From DAITBA01 sp036824005 (lineage in GTDB: Bacteria > Pseudomonadota > Gammaproteobacteria > Burkholderiales > Rhodocyclaceae), in NCBI GenBank assembly GCA_036824005.1, contig DAITBA010000009.1, positions 81,343-145,342 on the forward strand: a DNA stretch of 64,000 nt, in the 5' to 3' direction. Under the pieces are notes generated by a model that worked only from the letters and a program-made list of their open reading frames with translations, did not search any database and was not told the DNA's origin. The translations under genes were made by a program, and so were the position numbers. This document shows, one piece after another, positions 43,422 through 52,152 of the stretch (positions are counted from its first letter, which is position 1; every line of letters starts with the position of its first letter).

Positions 43422-43503
43422 GCCCGGATGGCGAAATTGGTAGACGCAAGGGACTTAAAATCCCTCGCCGCAAGGCGTACCGGTTCGATCCCGGTTCCGG
43501 GCA
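43422..43503 (+). tRNA. leuZ: tRNA-Leu (UAA), CCA not encoded
   Basis: Acceptor gcccgga/tccgggc, anticodon stem-loop gggacttaaaatccc (UAA), a type II variable arm (tcgccgcaaggcgt) and T-arm ccggttcgatcccgg. After the discriminator A (43503) the sequence continues tatc, so the 3' CCA must be added after transcription, unlike the two upstream tRNAs. Confidence 0.95.
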
Positions 43504-43534
43504 TATCTCGCGTGCATTACCAATGTTGACACGC

Positions 43535-43549
43535 CGCCCGATTCGGGCG
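43535..43549 (+). other. Small hairpin after the tRNA array
   Basis: CGCCCG-ATT-CGGGCG is a perfect 6-bp stem with a 3-nt loop 31 nt after tRNA-Leu. There is no T-run, so it is not a normal intrinsic terminator; it may mark the 3' end of the tRNA precursor. Confidence 0.35.
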
Positions 43550-43589
43550 AGCGTATGCACCATGTGGTCGGTTGCGCCCAGCGCTGGCA

Positions 43590-44018
43590 ATGATTGTCCT
43601 GAATCTCATCTGTAGTAACCAGCATCGATTCGAAGGCTGGTTCGCCTCCCGCGAGGCATTCGCGGCCCAGGCCGAACACCGGCAGCTAATCTGCCCGTTC
43701 TGCCGCGCAACGGAGGTCGCCCAACTGCCGTCCGCGCCCTACGTGAAACGCCAAGCCAGCGTGTCCTCGGAGGCGCCGCCGCCAGATGCTCGTGATCTGT
43801 CGCCGGAGGCCAGGTACATGGCTATGCTTAGCAGACTGTACGCGGAGAGCGAGGACGTGGGTGAGCGATTTCCCGAGGAGGCGCGTCGCATCCACTATGA
43901 CGAGACGCCAGCGAGAAAAATTCGCGGCAAGTCCTCTCGTGCCGAGGCCGTCGAACTCCTGGAGGAGGGAATTCCGGTGCTACCGCTGCCGATACCGCCC
44001 GGCAGTGACGTGCATTGA
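43590..44018 (+). CDS. DUF1178 family protein
   Basis: A 142-aa protein from ATG 43590, beginning MIVLNLICSNQHRFEGWFAS, the typical DUF1178 N-terminus. A Cys pair (LICPFCRA, near residues 34-37) together with Cys9 suggests zinc binding, like FmdB-type small regulators. The C-terminal half holds RIHYDETPARKIRG, also conserved. Function unknown. An ATG six codons upstream lacks support. Confidence 0.88.
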   Translation: MIVLNLICSNQHRFEGWFASREAFAAQAEHRQLICPFCRATEVAQLPSAPYVKRQASVSSEAPPPDARDLSPEARYMAMLSRLYAESEDVGERFPEEARRIHYDETPARKIRGKSSRAEAVELLEEGIPVLPLPIPPGSDVH

Positions 44019-44026
44019 CCCGTGGC

Positions 44027-44407
44027 TCAGCCCCGGTCCCGCGAGTGGTACAGGAAGGCGTCGTCCCACATGCTTGGCGGCTTGGGATGAACCTTCGTCA
44101 GGTAGAACTCCTTCAACGAGAACAACTCGGTCAAAACGCCGAGCGGAAATCCCTGGCGGCCACCGCGGCTGTCCATGAGCAGGTCGTCGAAATAGCGCTC
44201 GGCGATCTTCGGGCTGTTCCAGAATTTGGCAAAGCGATTGACGATATGGGGAAACCGCATCGCGGTTTCCATCGGTCTGACCGTATCCGGAAGGCCGTCG
44301 AGCAGTTTTAGCCCGGAGTCGTTCAGCTCATGCTCCGCCTGTTGCCGTGCCGGATGTGCGCTGGAGGGGGACTCGTCCGGATCAAAGAAAAACTCGTTGT
44401 TTGGCAT
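44027..44407 (-). CDS. Conserved hypothetical protein
   Basis: 126 aa, soluble, no signal peptide. The middle and C-terminal part (MRFPHIVNRFAKFW, DLLMDSRGGRQGFPLGV) looks well folded and has the style of a conserved betaproteobacterial family that I recall without a function. The N-terminal 30 residues are acidic and disordered. It is convergent with the DUF1178 gene (8 nt between stops) and transcribed from an AT-rich region at 44408-44500. The antisense frame 43786-44178 is not coding. Confidence 0.75.
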   Translation of the reverse strand: MPNNEFFFDPDESPSSAHPARQQAEHELNDSGLKLLDGLPDTVRPMETAMRFPHIVNRFAKFWNSPKIAERYFDDLLMDSRGGRQGFPLGVLTELFSLKEFYLTKVHPKPPSMWDDAFLYHSRDRG

Positions 44408-44619
44408 CTGACCTGAATGTGATTTGAAGCTTGTGCGTTTAGTTTATACAGGCAAACTGCAATAGGCAACTATTTTACATAATACGGATTATACGCCGTA
44501 AATCGGCGACCCTCTGATCGAACAGCGATCCCCAAAACTGCGGTACTCCGTCTCTATGCGCCCACCCGCGAAGACCTCACAAGAGCCGGACCATCCGCGC
44601 GCCGCGGTAACGGATTCCG
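44408..44619. promoter_or_regulatory. AT-rich divergent intergenic region
   Basis: Between the hypothetical gene (minus) and nudL-like gene (plus). AT content is far above the surroundings. For the minus strand, TTGCCT (44469-44464) and TATAAA (44448-44443) with 15 nt between could serve as promoter. ATAAT-ACGG-ATTAT (44479-44492) is an operator-like palindrome that overlaps a TATAAT on the minus strand (44493-44488). Confidence 0.45.
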
Positions 44620-45156
44620 ATGACGAAACCTGACGATTCCCCGGTTGACTCCGCTGTGCTGGTGCCGGTGCATCGCGGCGGCGACGGCGAATTGCGGCTG
44701 GTGGTGGTACGCCGCGGCGAAGGTGGGGTCCACGGCGGACAGCTCGCGTTTCCAGGTGGCAAGCGCGACGCCCGTGACAGCACAATGGTGGATACTGCTC
44801 TACGTGAGGCATGGGAGGAAATCGGCCTTTCCCGCACGGCGGTCAAGATTCTGGCTCGTCTGCCGGCGACGGAGACCCTGACGACGGGATTTCGCATCTT
44901 TCCGTTCCTCGCCCGCATTGTCCCGCCCCGGCATTGGCGCCGGGACGAGCGGGAGATCGCCGAAGTGATCGAGCTGCGGTTGTCCGAACTTACCTGCGCC
45001 GGGGCCCACGGCGAAGAACTGAAGCGGTTATCCGACTGGCGCGAGCCGCGGCTGATTCCCTTCTACCGCGTGGGTGCTCACCGGCTTTGGGGCGCCACGT
45101 ACCGCATTGTTCATCCGCTTATTCCGAGGTTGCTTGGAGGAGAATGGGATCTGTAG
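44620..45156 (+). CDS. NudL-type Nudix hydrolase (CoA pyrophosphatase)
   Basis: A 178-aa Nudix enzyme, likely splitting coenzyme A to phosphopantetheine and 3',5'-ADP. The box GGKRDARDSTMVDTALREAW with EEIGL following is the modified Nudix motif of the CoA subgroup, where the Gly and first Glu positions differ from the canonical spacing. The upstream HGGQLAFPGG matches the UPF0035/NudL signature. Start ATG 44620; no clear ribosome site. Confidence 0.85.
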   Translation: MTKPDDSPVDSAVLVPVHRGGDGELRLVVVRRGEGGVHGGQLAFPGGKRDARDSTMVDTALREAWEEIGLSRTAVKILARLPATETLTTGFRIFPFLARIVPPRHWRRDEREIAEVIELRLSELTCAGAHGEELKRLSDWREPRLIPFYRVGAHRLWGATYRIVHPLIPRLLGGEWDL

Positions 45157-45381
45157 ACGTGCAGATCTCTTTCCGATGCCATGGGTGCATCGACCCGGCG
45201 CCGCCCTCCTCGCGTTCCCTTTGCCGTGAAGTTGGACGCGGAGAGTGGCGCGCATGTTGCAACGGGCGGCCGGCAGTTCGATACTAAGCGCGTGGCAACC
45301 CGGTGCGCGCCCTTGCGACAAACGGGCAGTGCGACAGGGACGCATACTGAGGACCGCGTGGTGCACAGGATGTGCTGGGTG

Positions 45382-46638
45382 ATGGGCGCCCCGGAACGAC
45401 GAGCATTCCTGAAAAGATCCGCAGCCGCAGCTCTCGGCCTGATGGCGCGACCGCTTGGGGCAAAGGCGCACCGTGGTACGGCGCCGGACAGTCAGTGGCA
45501 TACGGCGGCGGCAAACGTGGGCGCCTCGCCCAAATTCAAGGTCTTCCTGGCCGGCGACGTGATGACGGGGCGCGGCATCGACCAGATCTTGCCCCATGCG
45601 AGCCCGCCGCCGATTCGCGAGCCCTACATGCGGTCTGCCCGCGGTTACGTGCAATTGGCCGAGCGAGCCAATGGTCCGATTCCGCGACCGGCCGGCTTTG
45701 CATACGTCTGGGGCGATGCGCTCGAGGTACTTGACCGCGCAGCACCCGATGTGCGGGTGATAAACCTGGAAACCGCGGTGACGCGCAGCGAGGACTGGGC
45801 AGCGAAAGGGATCAACTATCGCATGCACCCCGAAAACGTTGCCTGTCTCACCGCGGCCAGGCTCGACTGCTGTGTACTCGCCAACAATCATGTAATGGAT
45901 TTCGGCCAGTCGGGCCTCGATGAGACGCTCCGGACATTGCATGACGTCGGGCTGAAAACTGCAGGCGCGGGACGCAATCGGCAGCAGGCGGACAGCCCCG
46001 CGCTGTTGCCGGTGGCCGGCAAGGGACGTGTGCTCGTGTTCGCGTTCGGTGCCCGCAGCAGCGGCATTCCTGCGGAATGGGCCGCCGACACCAATAAGCC
46101 GGGTATCAGCCTATTGCCCGACCTGACCGAACGTACGGCGCAGCGCATCGCTCGGTTGGTGGCGGCGGTGAAGGGGAGCGGCGACATCGCCCTCGCCTCC
46201 ATCCACTGGGGCGGCAACTGGGGTTACGCCGTCCCGAGCGAGCAGCGCCACTTCGCCCACCGCCTGATCGATACCGCCGCGGTCGACATCGTTCACGGCC
46301 ACTCCTCGCATCACCCGCGCGGCATCGAGGTCTATCGAAGCAAACCCATCCTGTACGGTTGCGGCGACTTGCTTAACGACTACGAGGGTATCGGCGCCGA
46401 GGAACAGTTGCGGCCCGACCTGGCGCTCATGTACTTCGTCACCATGGCCATGCCGAACGGAAGCTTGGACAGCTTGGAAATGGTGCCGATGCAGATACGG
46501 CGTTTCAGGCTCTATCGGGCGTCGGCGAAGGATTGCGCGTGGCTGACAGCAACACTCGACCGCGAGTGCGCTCGACTCGGCAGCCGGGTGGCGCGCCATA
46601 CTGAGCACAGCCTGGTGCTTCGATGGCACCCGGCGTAG
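45382..46638 (+). CDS. Tat-exported CapA-family (poly-gamma-glutamate synthesis type) protein
   Basis: A 418-aa protein of the CapA/PgsA metallophosphatase-like superfamily. From ATG 45382 it starts with a Tat signal (ERRAFLKRSAAAALGLMARP). Conserved blocks are FLAGDVMTGRG, INLETAVTRS, LANNHVMDFG, SIHWGGNWGY, HGHSSHHPRGIEVY and YGCGDLLNDY. It is therefore likely a periplasmic phosphoesterase-like enzyme. CapB and CapC, needed for poly-gamma-glutamate synthesis, are absent nearby, so that product is not supported. ATG 45370 and a long frame from 45181 are alternative starts; both put extra residues before the Tat motif. Confidence 0.85.
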   Translation: MGAPERRAFLKRSAAAALGLMARPLGAKAHRGTAPDSQWHTAAANVGASPKFKVFLAGDVMTGRGIDQILPHASPPPIREPYMRSARGYVQLAERANGPIPRPAGFAYVWGDALEVLDRAAPDVRVINLETAVTRSEDWAAKGINYRMHPENVACLTAARLDCCVLANNHVMDFGQSGLDETLRTLHDVGLKTAGAGRNRQQADSPALLPVAGKGRVLVFAFGARSSGIPAEWAADTNKPGISLLPDLTERTAQRIARLVAAVKGSGDIALASIHWGGNWGYAVPSEQRHFAHRLIDTAAVDIVHGHSSHHPRGIEVYRSKPILYGCGDLLNDYEGIGAEEQLRPDLALMYFVTMAMPNGSLDSLEMVPMQIRRFRLYRASAKDCAWLTATLDRECARLGSRVARHTEHSLVLRWHPA

Positions 46639-46794
46639 GTGGGCGTATCGGAAACCGATGACGCGCGATCACACGGCCAGCGCCGCAAATGCAGCCACCG
46701 GGGACGTGCCGCAGATGGGCCATCGGCGCGCAGGATGCGCGCGGAACTCACCGGATTTCCTGCTATCCATGGACCACAGTGGGGCCAGCGACGT

Positions 46795-47235
46795 TCACCG
46801 CGGTACGACGTGGATACTCCCAGTGGCCAAGGTGATCTCATGCAGGAAGCAAAGCAAGCCGGCCACCAGGGCGACCATGGCCAGTATGAACAAGACCGAG
46901 ATGGCAGTCGATAGATCGACGCCCATGACCGAGCTTACGAACAGCGTCGCGATGACGATGCACACCAACAGCGCGCAGCAGGTGCACAATCCGATGGCCC
47001 AGTGAATCAGGCGTGCGCGTCGAGAAAGCACGGTCATCCCTTTCTCGATGGACGTCAACGCCGCCTCGCGCGCCTGCGAACGCGCACTGTCGAGGGCGCG
47101 AAATCGATCGACCACGCGGCCGAGGCGATTGACCAGCACCGACAGCACGGCACCCACGCCCGTCAGCAGGAAAACCGGCGCCACCGCAAGCTGGATGACG
47201 TGCGAAACGCCCGCAACAGTACTAGCATCTGGCAT
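46795..47235 (-). CDS. DUF2721 membrane protein
   Basis: A 146-aa protein from ATG 47235. One hydrophobic segment at about residues 13-33 (IQLAVAPVFLLTGVGAVLSVL), a charged middle with RLGRVVDRFRAL, and two further helices (about 80-102 and 105-130) match the DUF2721 family. Function unknown. The start in the longer frame (47295) adds 20 residues that do not look like family sequence. Confidence 0.82.
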   Translation of the reverse strand: MPDASTVAGVSHVIQLAVAPVFLLTGVGAVLSVLVNRLGRVVDRFRALDSARSQAREAALTSIEKGMTVLSRRARLIHWAIGLCTCCALLVCIVIATLFVSSVMGVDLSTAISVLFILAMVALVAGLLCFLHEITLATGSIHVVPR

Positions 47236-47409
47236 GTTTGCACACGTGGTAACTGTGTTCGTTTCCAGAGTTCGGCCAACGCTGCGATTATCCACCTACG
47301 AGCGGCGCACGAACAGGGATCGGGGCTGCCACGCACCAATCATAAGGGCAGTCCTGCCGCTGTCTTGCCATGCGTCGACACGTCGCCCACGGAATATTCC
47401 GCCACGAAA

Positions 47410-48039
47410 TCACTCCGGGCTCTTGTTGCATTCGCGCCACTGCGAATAGGAAACGCGTGGAATGTCGAATCGATCCGTCGTCCGGCAGTACACAGAGGGC
47501 GATCCCAAACGACCGATGGGGGCGAAGTCATGAATGCGCATGCGCTCTCCGATCAGATGATCGGCAACATGGAACATTACGACCTGCCCGATGACAAGCA
47601 TGTTGTCACCCAGTTCCTGGGTGGCATGGAGCATACACTCCATGCTGACCTGCGCCTCGGCAACGCGGGGAACGGACACCTTTACCGACCCTTCGGCATG
47701 CAGTCCTGTGATCTCCAACTCGCTCATGTCGGGAGGGAAGTCGGCCGCCGAGACATTCATGGCATTGAGGAGGTCCTCGCTCACCATGTTGACGACGAAT
47801 TCACGCATGGCCTGGATGTTGTGGGCCGTGTCTTTCCATTCGTCCGCGTCGTTGCGCCCTATGCTGACGATGAGATAGACAGGATCGGCACCAATGGCAT
47901 TGAAAAAGCTGAACGGGGCGAGGTTAATGACACCGCGCGGGCTCCGGCTCGTGATCCAGGCAATGGGGCGAGGAATTACGAGGCTGGTAAGCAGCTTGTA
48001 GTTCGTGGCATACGACTGCATGGACGGATCGATGAGCAT
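47410..48039 (-). CDS. Flavin reductase-like FMN-binding split-barrel protein
   Basis: A 209-aa protein from ATG 48039 with the pattern of the flavin reductase-like family: LLTSLVIPRPIAWITSRSPRGVINLAPFSFFNAIGADPVYLIVSIG, then DTAHNIQAMREFVVNM and the GLHAEGS region. These bind FMN and act as NAD(P)H:flavin oxidoreductases or in aromatic pathways. The partner is not seen. The longer frame from 48168 is not supported. Confidence 0.85.
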   Translation of the reverse strand: MLIDPSMQSYATNYKLLTSLVIPRPIAWITSRSPRGVINLAPFSFFNAIGADPVYLIVSIGRNDADEWKDTAHNIQAMREFVVNMVSEDLLNAMNVSAADFPPDMSELEITGLHAEGSVKVSVPRVAEAQVSMECMLHATQELGDNMLVIGQVVMFHVADHLIGERMRIHDFAPIGRLGSPSVYCRTTDRFDIPRVSYSQWRECNKSPE

Positions 48040-48282
48040 TGATGGTCTCGATGGTTGAAGAACGACGCCTTCAGAGTGCCGCTTGTCTGGTCGCCACATG
48101 GCGTGGCAATCACCTGGCAAGGCTAACCTGGTGATTCGCGGCGACCGTCCGCGGGCAGGTGAGCCCACTGGCGCGCAGCCGCGTAGCCCCGAATCTATCC
48201 GCTCGACCGCCTCGGCGGGAATGTCGACCGGCGTCGGGCTTTCCGTGATCGGACGGGCGATGGCTGCGCCCGGCTCTGGCGC
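48040..48282. other. Intergenic region between GH57 gene and flavin reductase-like gene
   Basis: 243 bases with no credible frame, repeat or promoter that I can support. Both flanking genes are on the minus strand. Confidence 0.5.
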
Positions 48283-49746
48283 TCAATAGTCATAGGTAAG
48301 AATGTCCCTGGCGCGGCGGCATATTTCTCGTCCAAAGTCAGTCCACAGCCCCTGGCCCCAGTAGCGGTAGCAACTGGTCTGGGAAGCGAGCAGGTGCAGC
48401 AGCGCGTTGCGGTAGCGGTATTCATGGCAAGGCTGGCCGGTGGCGGCAACTTTCTGGTGGAACAGGGCGCTCGCCTCCTCCATCGGCCCAAGTACGTTGT
48501 CGTATCCACGCACCCAGGACAGATTGTTGGTCCAGCTGCCGCCCTCGACATGGAAGCGCTGGTCCTCGCTTTTCAGTTCCCGGATCACCTGTTCGAGCCT
48601 TTCCTCGCCGTCGCCCGGCTGCGTGCGCTCCCAAATCCGCTTCTGAAATAGCGGCTGAAGCACGGGTAGATCGTCCTCACGCACGCCCGTGGCGAACAGA
48701 TGCTCAAGGTACTCCGTGGCGTTTAATAGCGGGGTTTCGCTTCCGGATGCCTCCCGCACGACGTCGACATACTTCGGAGGAAACTCGTTCATCATGACGC
48801 CGCCGTTCTCGCCGTCGGCGATCTGGGTCACCAGCGGCGGTACGCTACGCCCGCCCAACTGCCAGCGGCTCAGGCCCTTCGCCTCGTAGTACGGCTGCAT
48901 CTGGCCGACCAGCTTGGTATCCGAACCCTGGGTCTTGACAATGGCAATGATGCTGGCCGCCTCGCCTCGCGAGTTCCGGCACACCAGGCGGTGCGGAAGA
49001 TGTTTGAGCTGCGGCCCGGCGCCATCCTCGGGCCGCTCGACGCTATGCTCCTGCACCAGCACCCAGCGGTAGCCGCAATCGCGCAGCGTGCGTACGAACT
49101 CGAACGCCACGTCCGGATGGTTCGGCAGTGCCATCTCGGAAGGCGAGAAGCCGCGCACCCGCGCCAGCGCGTCCAGACCGAAGATGGCGGCGAAATGATG
49201 CTGCCATGCCCGCACGTGCAGGCGGAAGTCTTGCACGGGGGTCGACGGCGCCACGGCGTGCCCCCACGGCGCGCCGAGCCACTCGACGGCTCGGCGACAC
49301 GCCGGGTCACGGGTGATGCGTTCCAGAGCATCGAGCGCATCAGCGCGGCCCATCTGGCGCAGCCCGTGCAACAGCGTGCCAGAGTATTCGAGCATGACAC
49401 GCGGCTCGCTGCCCTCGGCCAGCAACTGCGCCAAAATGTCGCCCATGCGCCCGTAGCATCGCAGAAATACCGGCGCGTTGTGGTTATCGCCTATCCCCTG
49501 GTGTTCCATCATGTACTGCAGGTTGCCGATCATCGCCGCCGTGCGAAGATCATCGCCACCCGCCGGCACGAGGGGCTGATGCATGTGCAGCGCCACAGCG
49601 CAGGCGCTGCGCACGCGGCCGAAATCGATCGGACTTTCGTTGAGAGTGACCGGCGTGTCGGCGTGGTCAGCGATCGTTCGCGCGACCATCGCCTCTGCAC
49701 CGCAGAAGGGGGGCAGGCCGTCGTCGAAATCGGGTAGCTCAGGCAT
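48283..49746 (-). CDS. Glycoside hydrolase family 57 protein
   Basis: A 487-aa protein of the GH57 type (amylases, branching enzymes, 4-alpha-glucanotransferases). Landmarks are ALHMHQPLVP near the N-terminus, GFSPSEMALPNHPDVAFEF carrying the probable nucleophile Glu, YRWVLVQEHSVER, and IADGENGGVMMNEFPPKY with the probable acid/base Asp. It lies 57 nt upstream (in minus-strand order, downstream) of glgA, so a role in glycogen or alpha-glucan metabolism is likely. No signal peptide. Confidence 0.87.
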   Translation of the reverse strand: MPELPDFDDGLPPFCGAEAMVARTIADHADTPVTLNESPIDFGRVRSACAVALHMHQPLVPAGGDDLRTAAMIGNLQYMMEHQGIGDNHNAPVFLRCYGRMGDILAQLLAEGSEPRVMLEYSGTLLHGLRQMGRADALDALERITRDPACRRAVEWLGAPWGHAVAPSTPVQDFRLHVRAWQHHFAAIFGLDALARVRGFSPSEMALPNHPDVAFEFVRTLRDCGYRWVLVQEHSVERPEDGAGPQLKHLPHRLVCRNSRGEAASIIAIVKTQGSDTKLVGQMQPYYEAKGLSRWQLGGRSVPPLVTQIADGENGGVMMNEFPPKYVDVVREASGSETPLLNATEYLEHLFATGVREDDLPVLQPLFQKRIWERTQPGDGEERLEQVIRELKSEDQRFHVEGGSWTNNLSWVRGYDNVLGPMEEASALFHQKVAATGQPCHEYRYRNALLHLLASQTSCYRYWGQGLWTDFGREICRRARDILTYDY

Positions 49747-49803
49747 GGCCCTCCCCCTTGTCAGAAACTGGTGAGCGTTGCCGGCGCTGTGCCCGGCAAT
49801 GCG

Positions 49804-51276
49804 CTACTTGTGGCGAATGAAATCGTAGATGTTGAGGTAGTGCTGCGCCGGATGGTTCCACGAAAAATCGCAGCCCATGCCGCCGACCGCCAACTCCCGA
49901 AAAAGCTGCGGGCTGTGCTGGTACAACCCCATGGCACGTCGCATGGCGGATTCCAGCCCGGGCGCATCGGCGTGCTCGAAGACGAAACCGTTGCGCTGTG
50001 CACGCGGCCGCTCCGAATAGTCCCAGTCGAACACGGTGTCCTTCAGCCCACCGACGGCGCGCACGACAGGAACCGTACCATAGCGCAGGGCGATCATCTG
50101 CGTCAGGCCGCAGGGCTCGAAGATGCTCGGCACAACCATCATGTCGGCGCCGGCATAGATGAGATGCGCCAGCTCCTCGTTGTAGCCCAACTCCAGGTGG
50201 CAGTCGGGATTGTCGTTCAACTCGTGCTTGAGTTGCCAGAAGGAGTCGTTGATCGCGCGCTCCGGGCTCGAGCCCAGAAGCACGAACTGCGCGCCGAGTT
50301 CGAGCGCGTAGCGAATGGCGTGCCGGATGAGTCCGACACCCTTCTGGGCATCGAGCCGGCCGACACTGGCGATCAGCGGTCGATCGCCCATCCGCAGCAG
50401 GAAGCGCTGGCGCAGTGCGTCCTTGTTCACCTGCTTGGCGTCGAACGTGCGGGCGCTGAAGCGCTGGGCGATATGCGGGTCCCACTCCGGATTCCACATC
50501 TCGTAGTCGAGCCCGTTGAGCACGCCGGCGAACTTGTCCTGGTACACGTACAGTGCATGGCCGAGGCCGAAACCCTGGTCGGTGTGGCGCACCTCCCAGG
50601 CATGGCCGGGCGATACGGTCGTGATGAAATTCGCATAGGCAACAGCGCCGCGGGTGAAGTTGATGGCGCCGGTGTCGAAGTCGTCGCCCAACTTGTCGTG
50701 CGCCCGCAGACGCTCGGGCTGCTGCACTCCCGTCGCGGCAAGGATGTCCGTTCCCGCGATGCCCTGATGCTTGAAGTTGTGGACGGTGTGGCAGACGCGG
50801 CTATGCTGCATGCCGATGTGCTGATAAATCTCGTAGAGCAGCACGGGAACGAGTGCGCTCTGCCAGTCGTGACTGTGAATGATGTCGGGGCGCTTGTCCG
50901 CCTTGAGCATGAATTCCAGCGCCGCCTTGCTGAAGAAGGCGAAGCGCGCCGCTTCGTCGTGAAAGCCGTAGTAGGCGCCGCGGTTGAAGAAGCTCTCCGA
51001 TGAGTGCGGCTCGATGAAGAAGCACTTGCGCCCATGGACGAAGCCGAACCACACGGTACAACGAATTGCGCCGCCGTTCCAGGGCACCCACAGATCGTGA
51101 TAGCTGGGATGCAGGTCCCAGATGTGGTCGTAGCGCATGCAGTCGTACTTGGGCAGGATAACCTCCACGGCGTTGCCGCGGATCTCCAGCTCCCGGCTGA
51201 GTCCGTAGACCACGTCGCCCAACCCTCCCACCTTGGCTACGGGCGCGCATTCCGATGCCACCATTGCGATGAACAT
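49804..51276 (-). CDS. glgA: Glycogen synthase
   Basis: A 490-aa GT5 enzyme that elongates alpha-1,4-glucan with ADP-glucose. N-terminal KVGGLGDVVYGLSREL, HSHDWQSALVPVLLYE, and the C-terminal SIFEPCGLTQMIALRYGTVPV are diagnostic. The synthase lies before the GH57 gene on the minus strand and probably forms an operon with it. glgC, glgB, glgP and glgX are not in the window. Confidence 0.95.
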   Translation of the reverse strand: MFIAMVASECAPVAKVGGLGDVVYGLSRELEIRGNAVEVILPKYDCMRYDHIWDLHPSYHDLWVPWNGGAIRCTVWFGFVHGRKCFFIEPHSSESFFNRGAYYGFHDEAARFAFFSKAALEFMLKADKRPDIIHSHDWQSALVPVLLYEIYQHIGMQHSRVCHTVHNFKHQGIAGTDILAATGVQQPERLRAHDKLGDDFDTGAINFTRGAVAYANFITTVSPGHAWEVRHTDQGFGLGHALYVYQDKFAGVLNGLDYEMWNPEWDPHIAQRFSARTFDAKQVNKDALRQRFLLRMGDRPLIASVGRLDAQKGVGLIRHAIRYALELGAQFVLLGSSPERAINDSFWQLKHELNDNPDCHLELGYNEELAHLIYAGADMMVVPSIFEPCGLTQMIALRYGTVPVVRAVGGLKDTVFDWDYSERPRAQRNGFVFEHADAPGLESAMRRAMGLYQHSPQLFRELAVGGMGCDFSWNHPAQHYLNIYDFIRHK

Positions 51277-51345
51277 TTCTCCCTCGTTTTCGTATGCAAC
51301 TGCGGGCCAGCGCCCCGTCGGTGCACGGGTCCGCGACGGCGATCC

Positions 51346-52152
51346 CTACTCCTTGGCGCCGGCGGCCTTGAGGATGTCCGCGATGTTCGTGTTGCCGGCC
51401 TTGAGCGCCCAGGTGAGCGCGGTCTCCTTGTTGTCGGAAGCGAGGTTCAAATTGGCCCCGCGCACCACCAGCAGTTTCACGATTGCCTCATGGCCGTTGC
51501 GTGTGGCCAGCATGACTGGTGTTGCCCCGTTGGGGGCGCGCGCGTCCTTGTTGGCGCCGCTGTCGAGCAAAAGGCGGGCGATCTCCGTGTGGCCTTCGAA
51601 GGCGGCATAGGCCAGGGGCGTCCAGCCGCGGTCATTGAGTTCGGCACCGCTTTCCACCAGCACCTTGACCACCGGCAGGTGACCCTTCAGTGCAGCGAGC
51701 ATCAGCGCCGAATCGCCGTGGCGGTTGCGAGCATTCAGTTTGGCGCGATTCTTGGCGAGCAGGCTCGCAAGTGGCGCATGCCCTTCCCGGGCGGCCAGAA
51801 TCAGCAGCGTGTTGCCGTCTTTGTCGGCCGTGTTCACGTCCATGCCGCGCTTGAGCAATTCCGTCGTTCCGGGGACGTCGCCATGCTGCGCTGCCTGGAG
51901 CACGTCTTCGTAGGAGCCGGCCGTGGCGGGACCGAAGCGTAACGCGGCCGTAAGCATGAGCACGACGATGCCAACAAGCCGGAGCCCGCCGCTGCCGCTA
52001 GGTTGCCGAAGTACTTGGCAAGAAAGCGCCACTGCAAGGTCACAGCGAGGGGACGTGCGCGACCGCGTGCCCATGTACGGCAAGCGCATCTCCCGGCGTG
52101 AACGGCCTAGAAGGGCTCTGAAGCAGTCTTTCAGCAGCCGGTTTGGGTTCAT
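51346..52152 (-). CDS. Ankyrin-repeat protein with membrane-anchor or signal segment
   Basis: A 268-aa protein whose ATG overlaps the tatD stop by four bases (CATGA region) with AGGGAG upstream, which supports the long form. A 55-residue Arg/Ser-rich N-terminus precedes one hydrophobic segment (GLRLVGIVVLMLTAALRFG) and then about six ankyrin repeats (for example GNTLLILAAREGHAPLASLL). The repeats are probably periplasmic. The long basic lead before the hydrophobic segment is odd for a signal peptide; a frameshift or a later start such as the Met in VVLMLTAAL is possible. Confidence 0.85.
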   Translation of the reverse strand: MNPNRLLKDCFRALLGRSRREMRLPYMGTRSRTSPRCDLAVALSCQVLRQPSGSGGLRLVGIVVLMLTAALRFGPATAGSYEDVLQAAQHGDVPGTTELLKRGMDVNTADKDGNTLLILAAREGHAPLASLLAKNRAKLNARNRHGDSALMLAALKGHLPVVKVLVESGAELNDRGWTPLAYAAFEGHTEIARLLLDSGANKDARAPNGATPVMLATRNGHEAIVKLLVVRGANLNLASDNKETALTWALKAGNTNIADILKAAGAKE

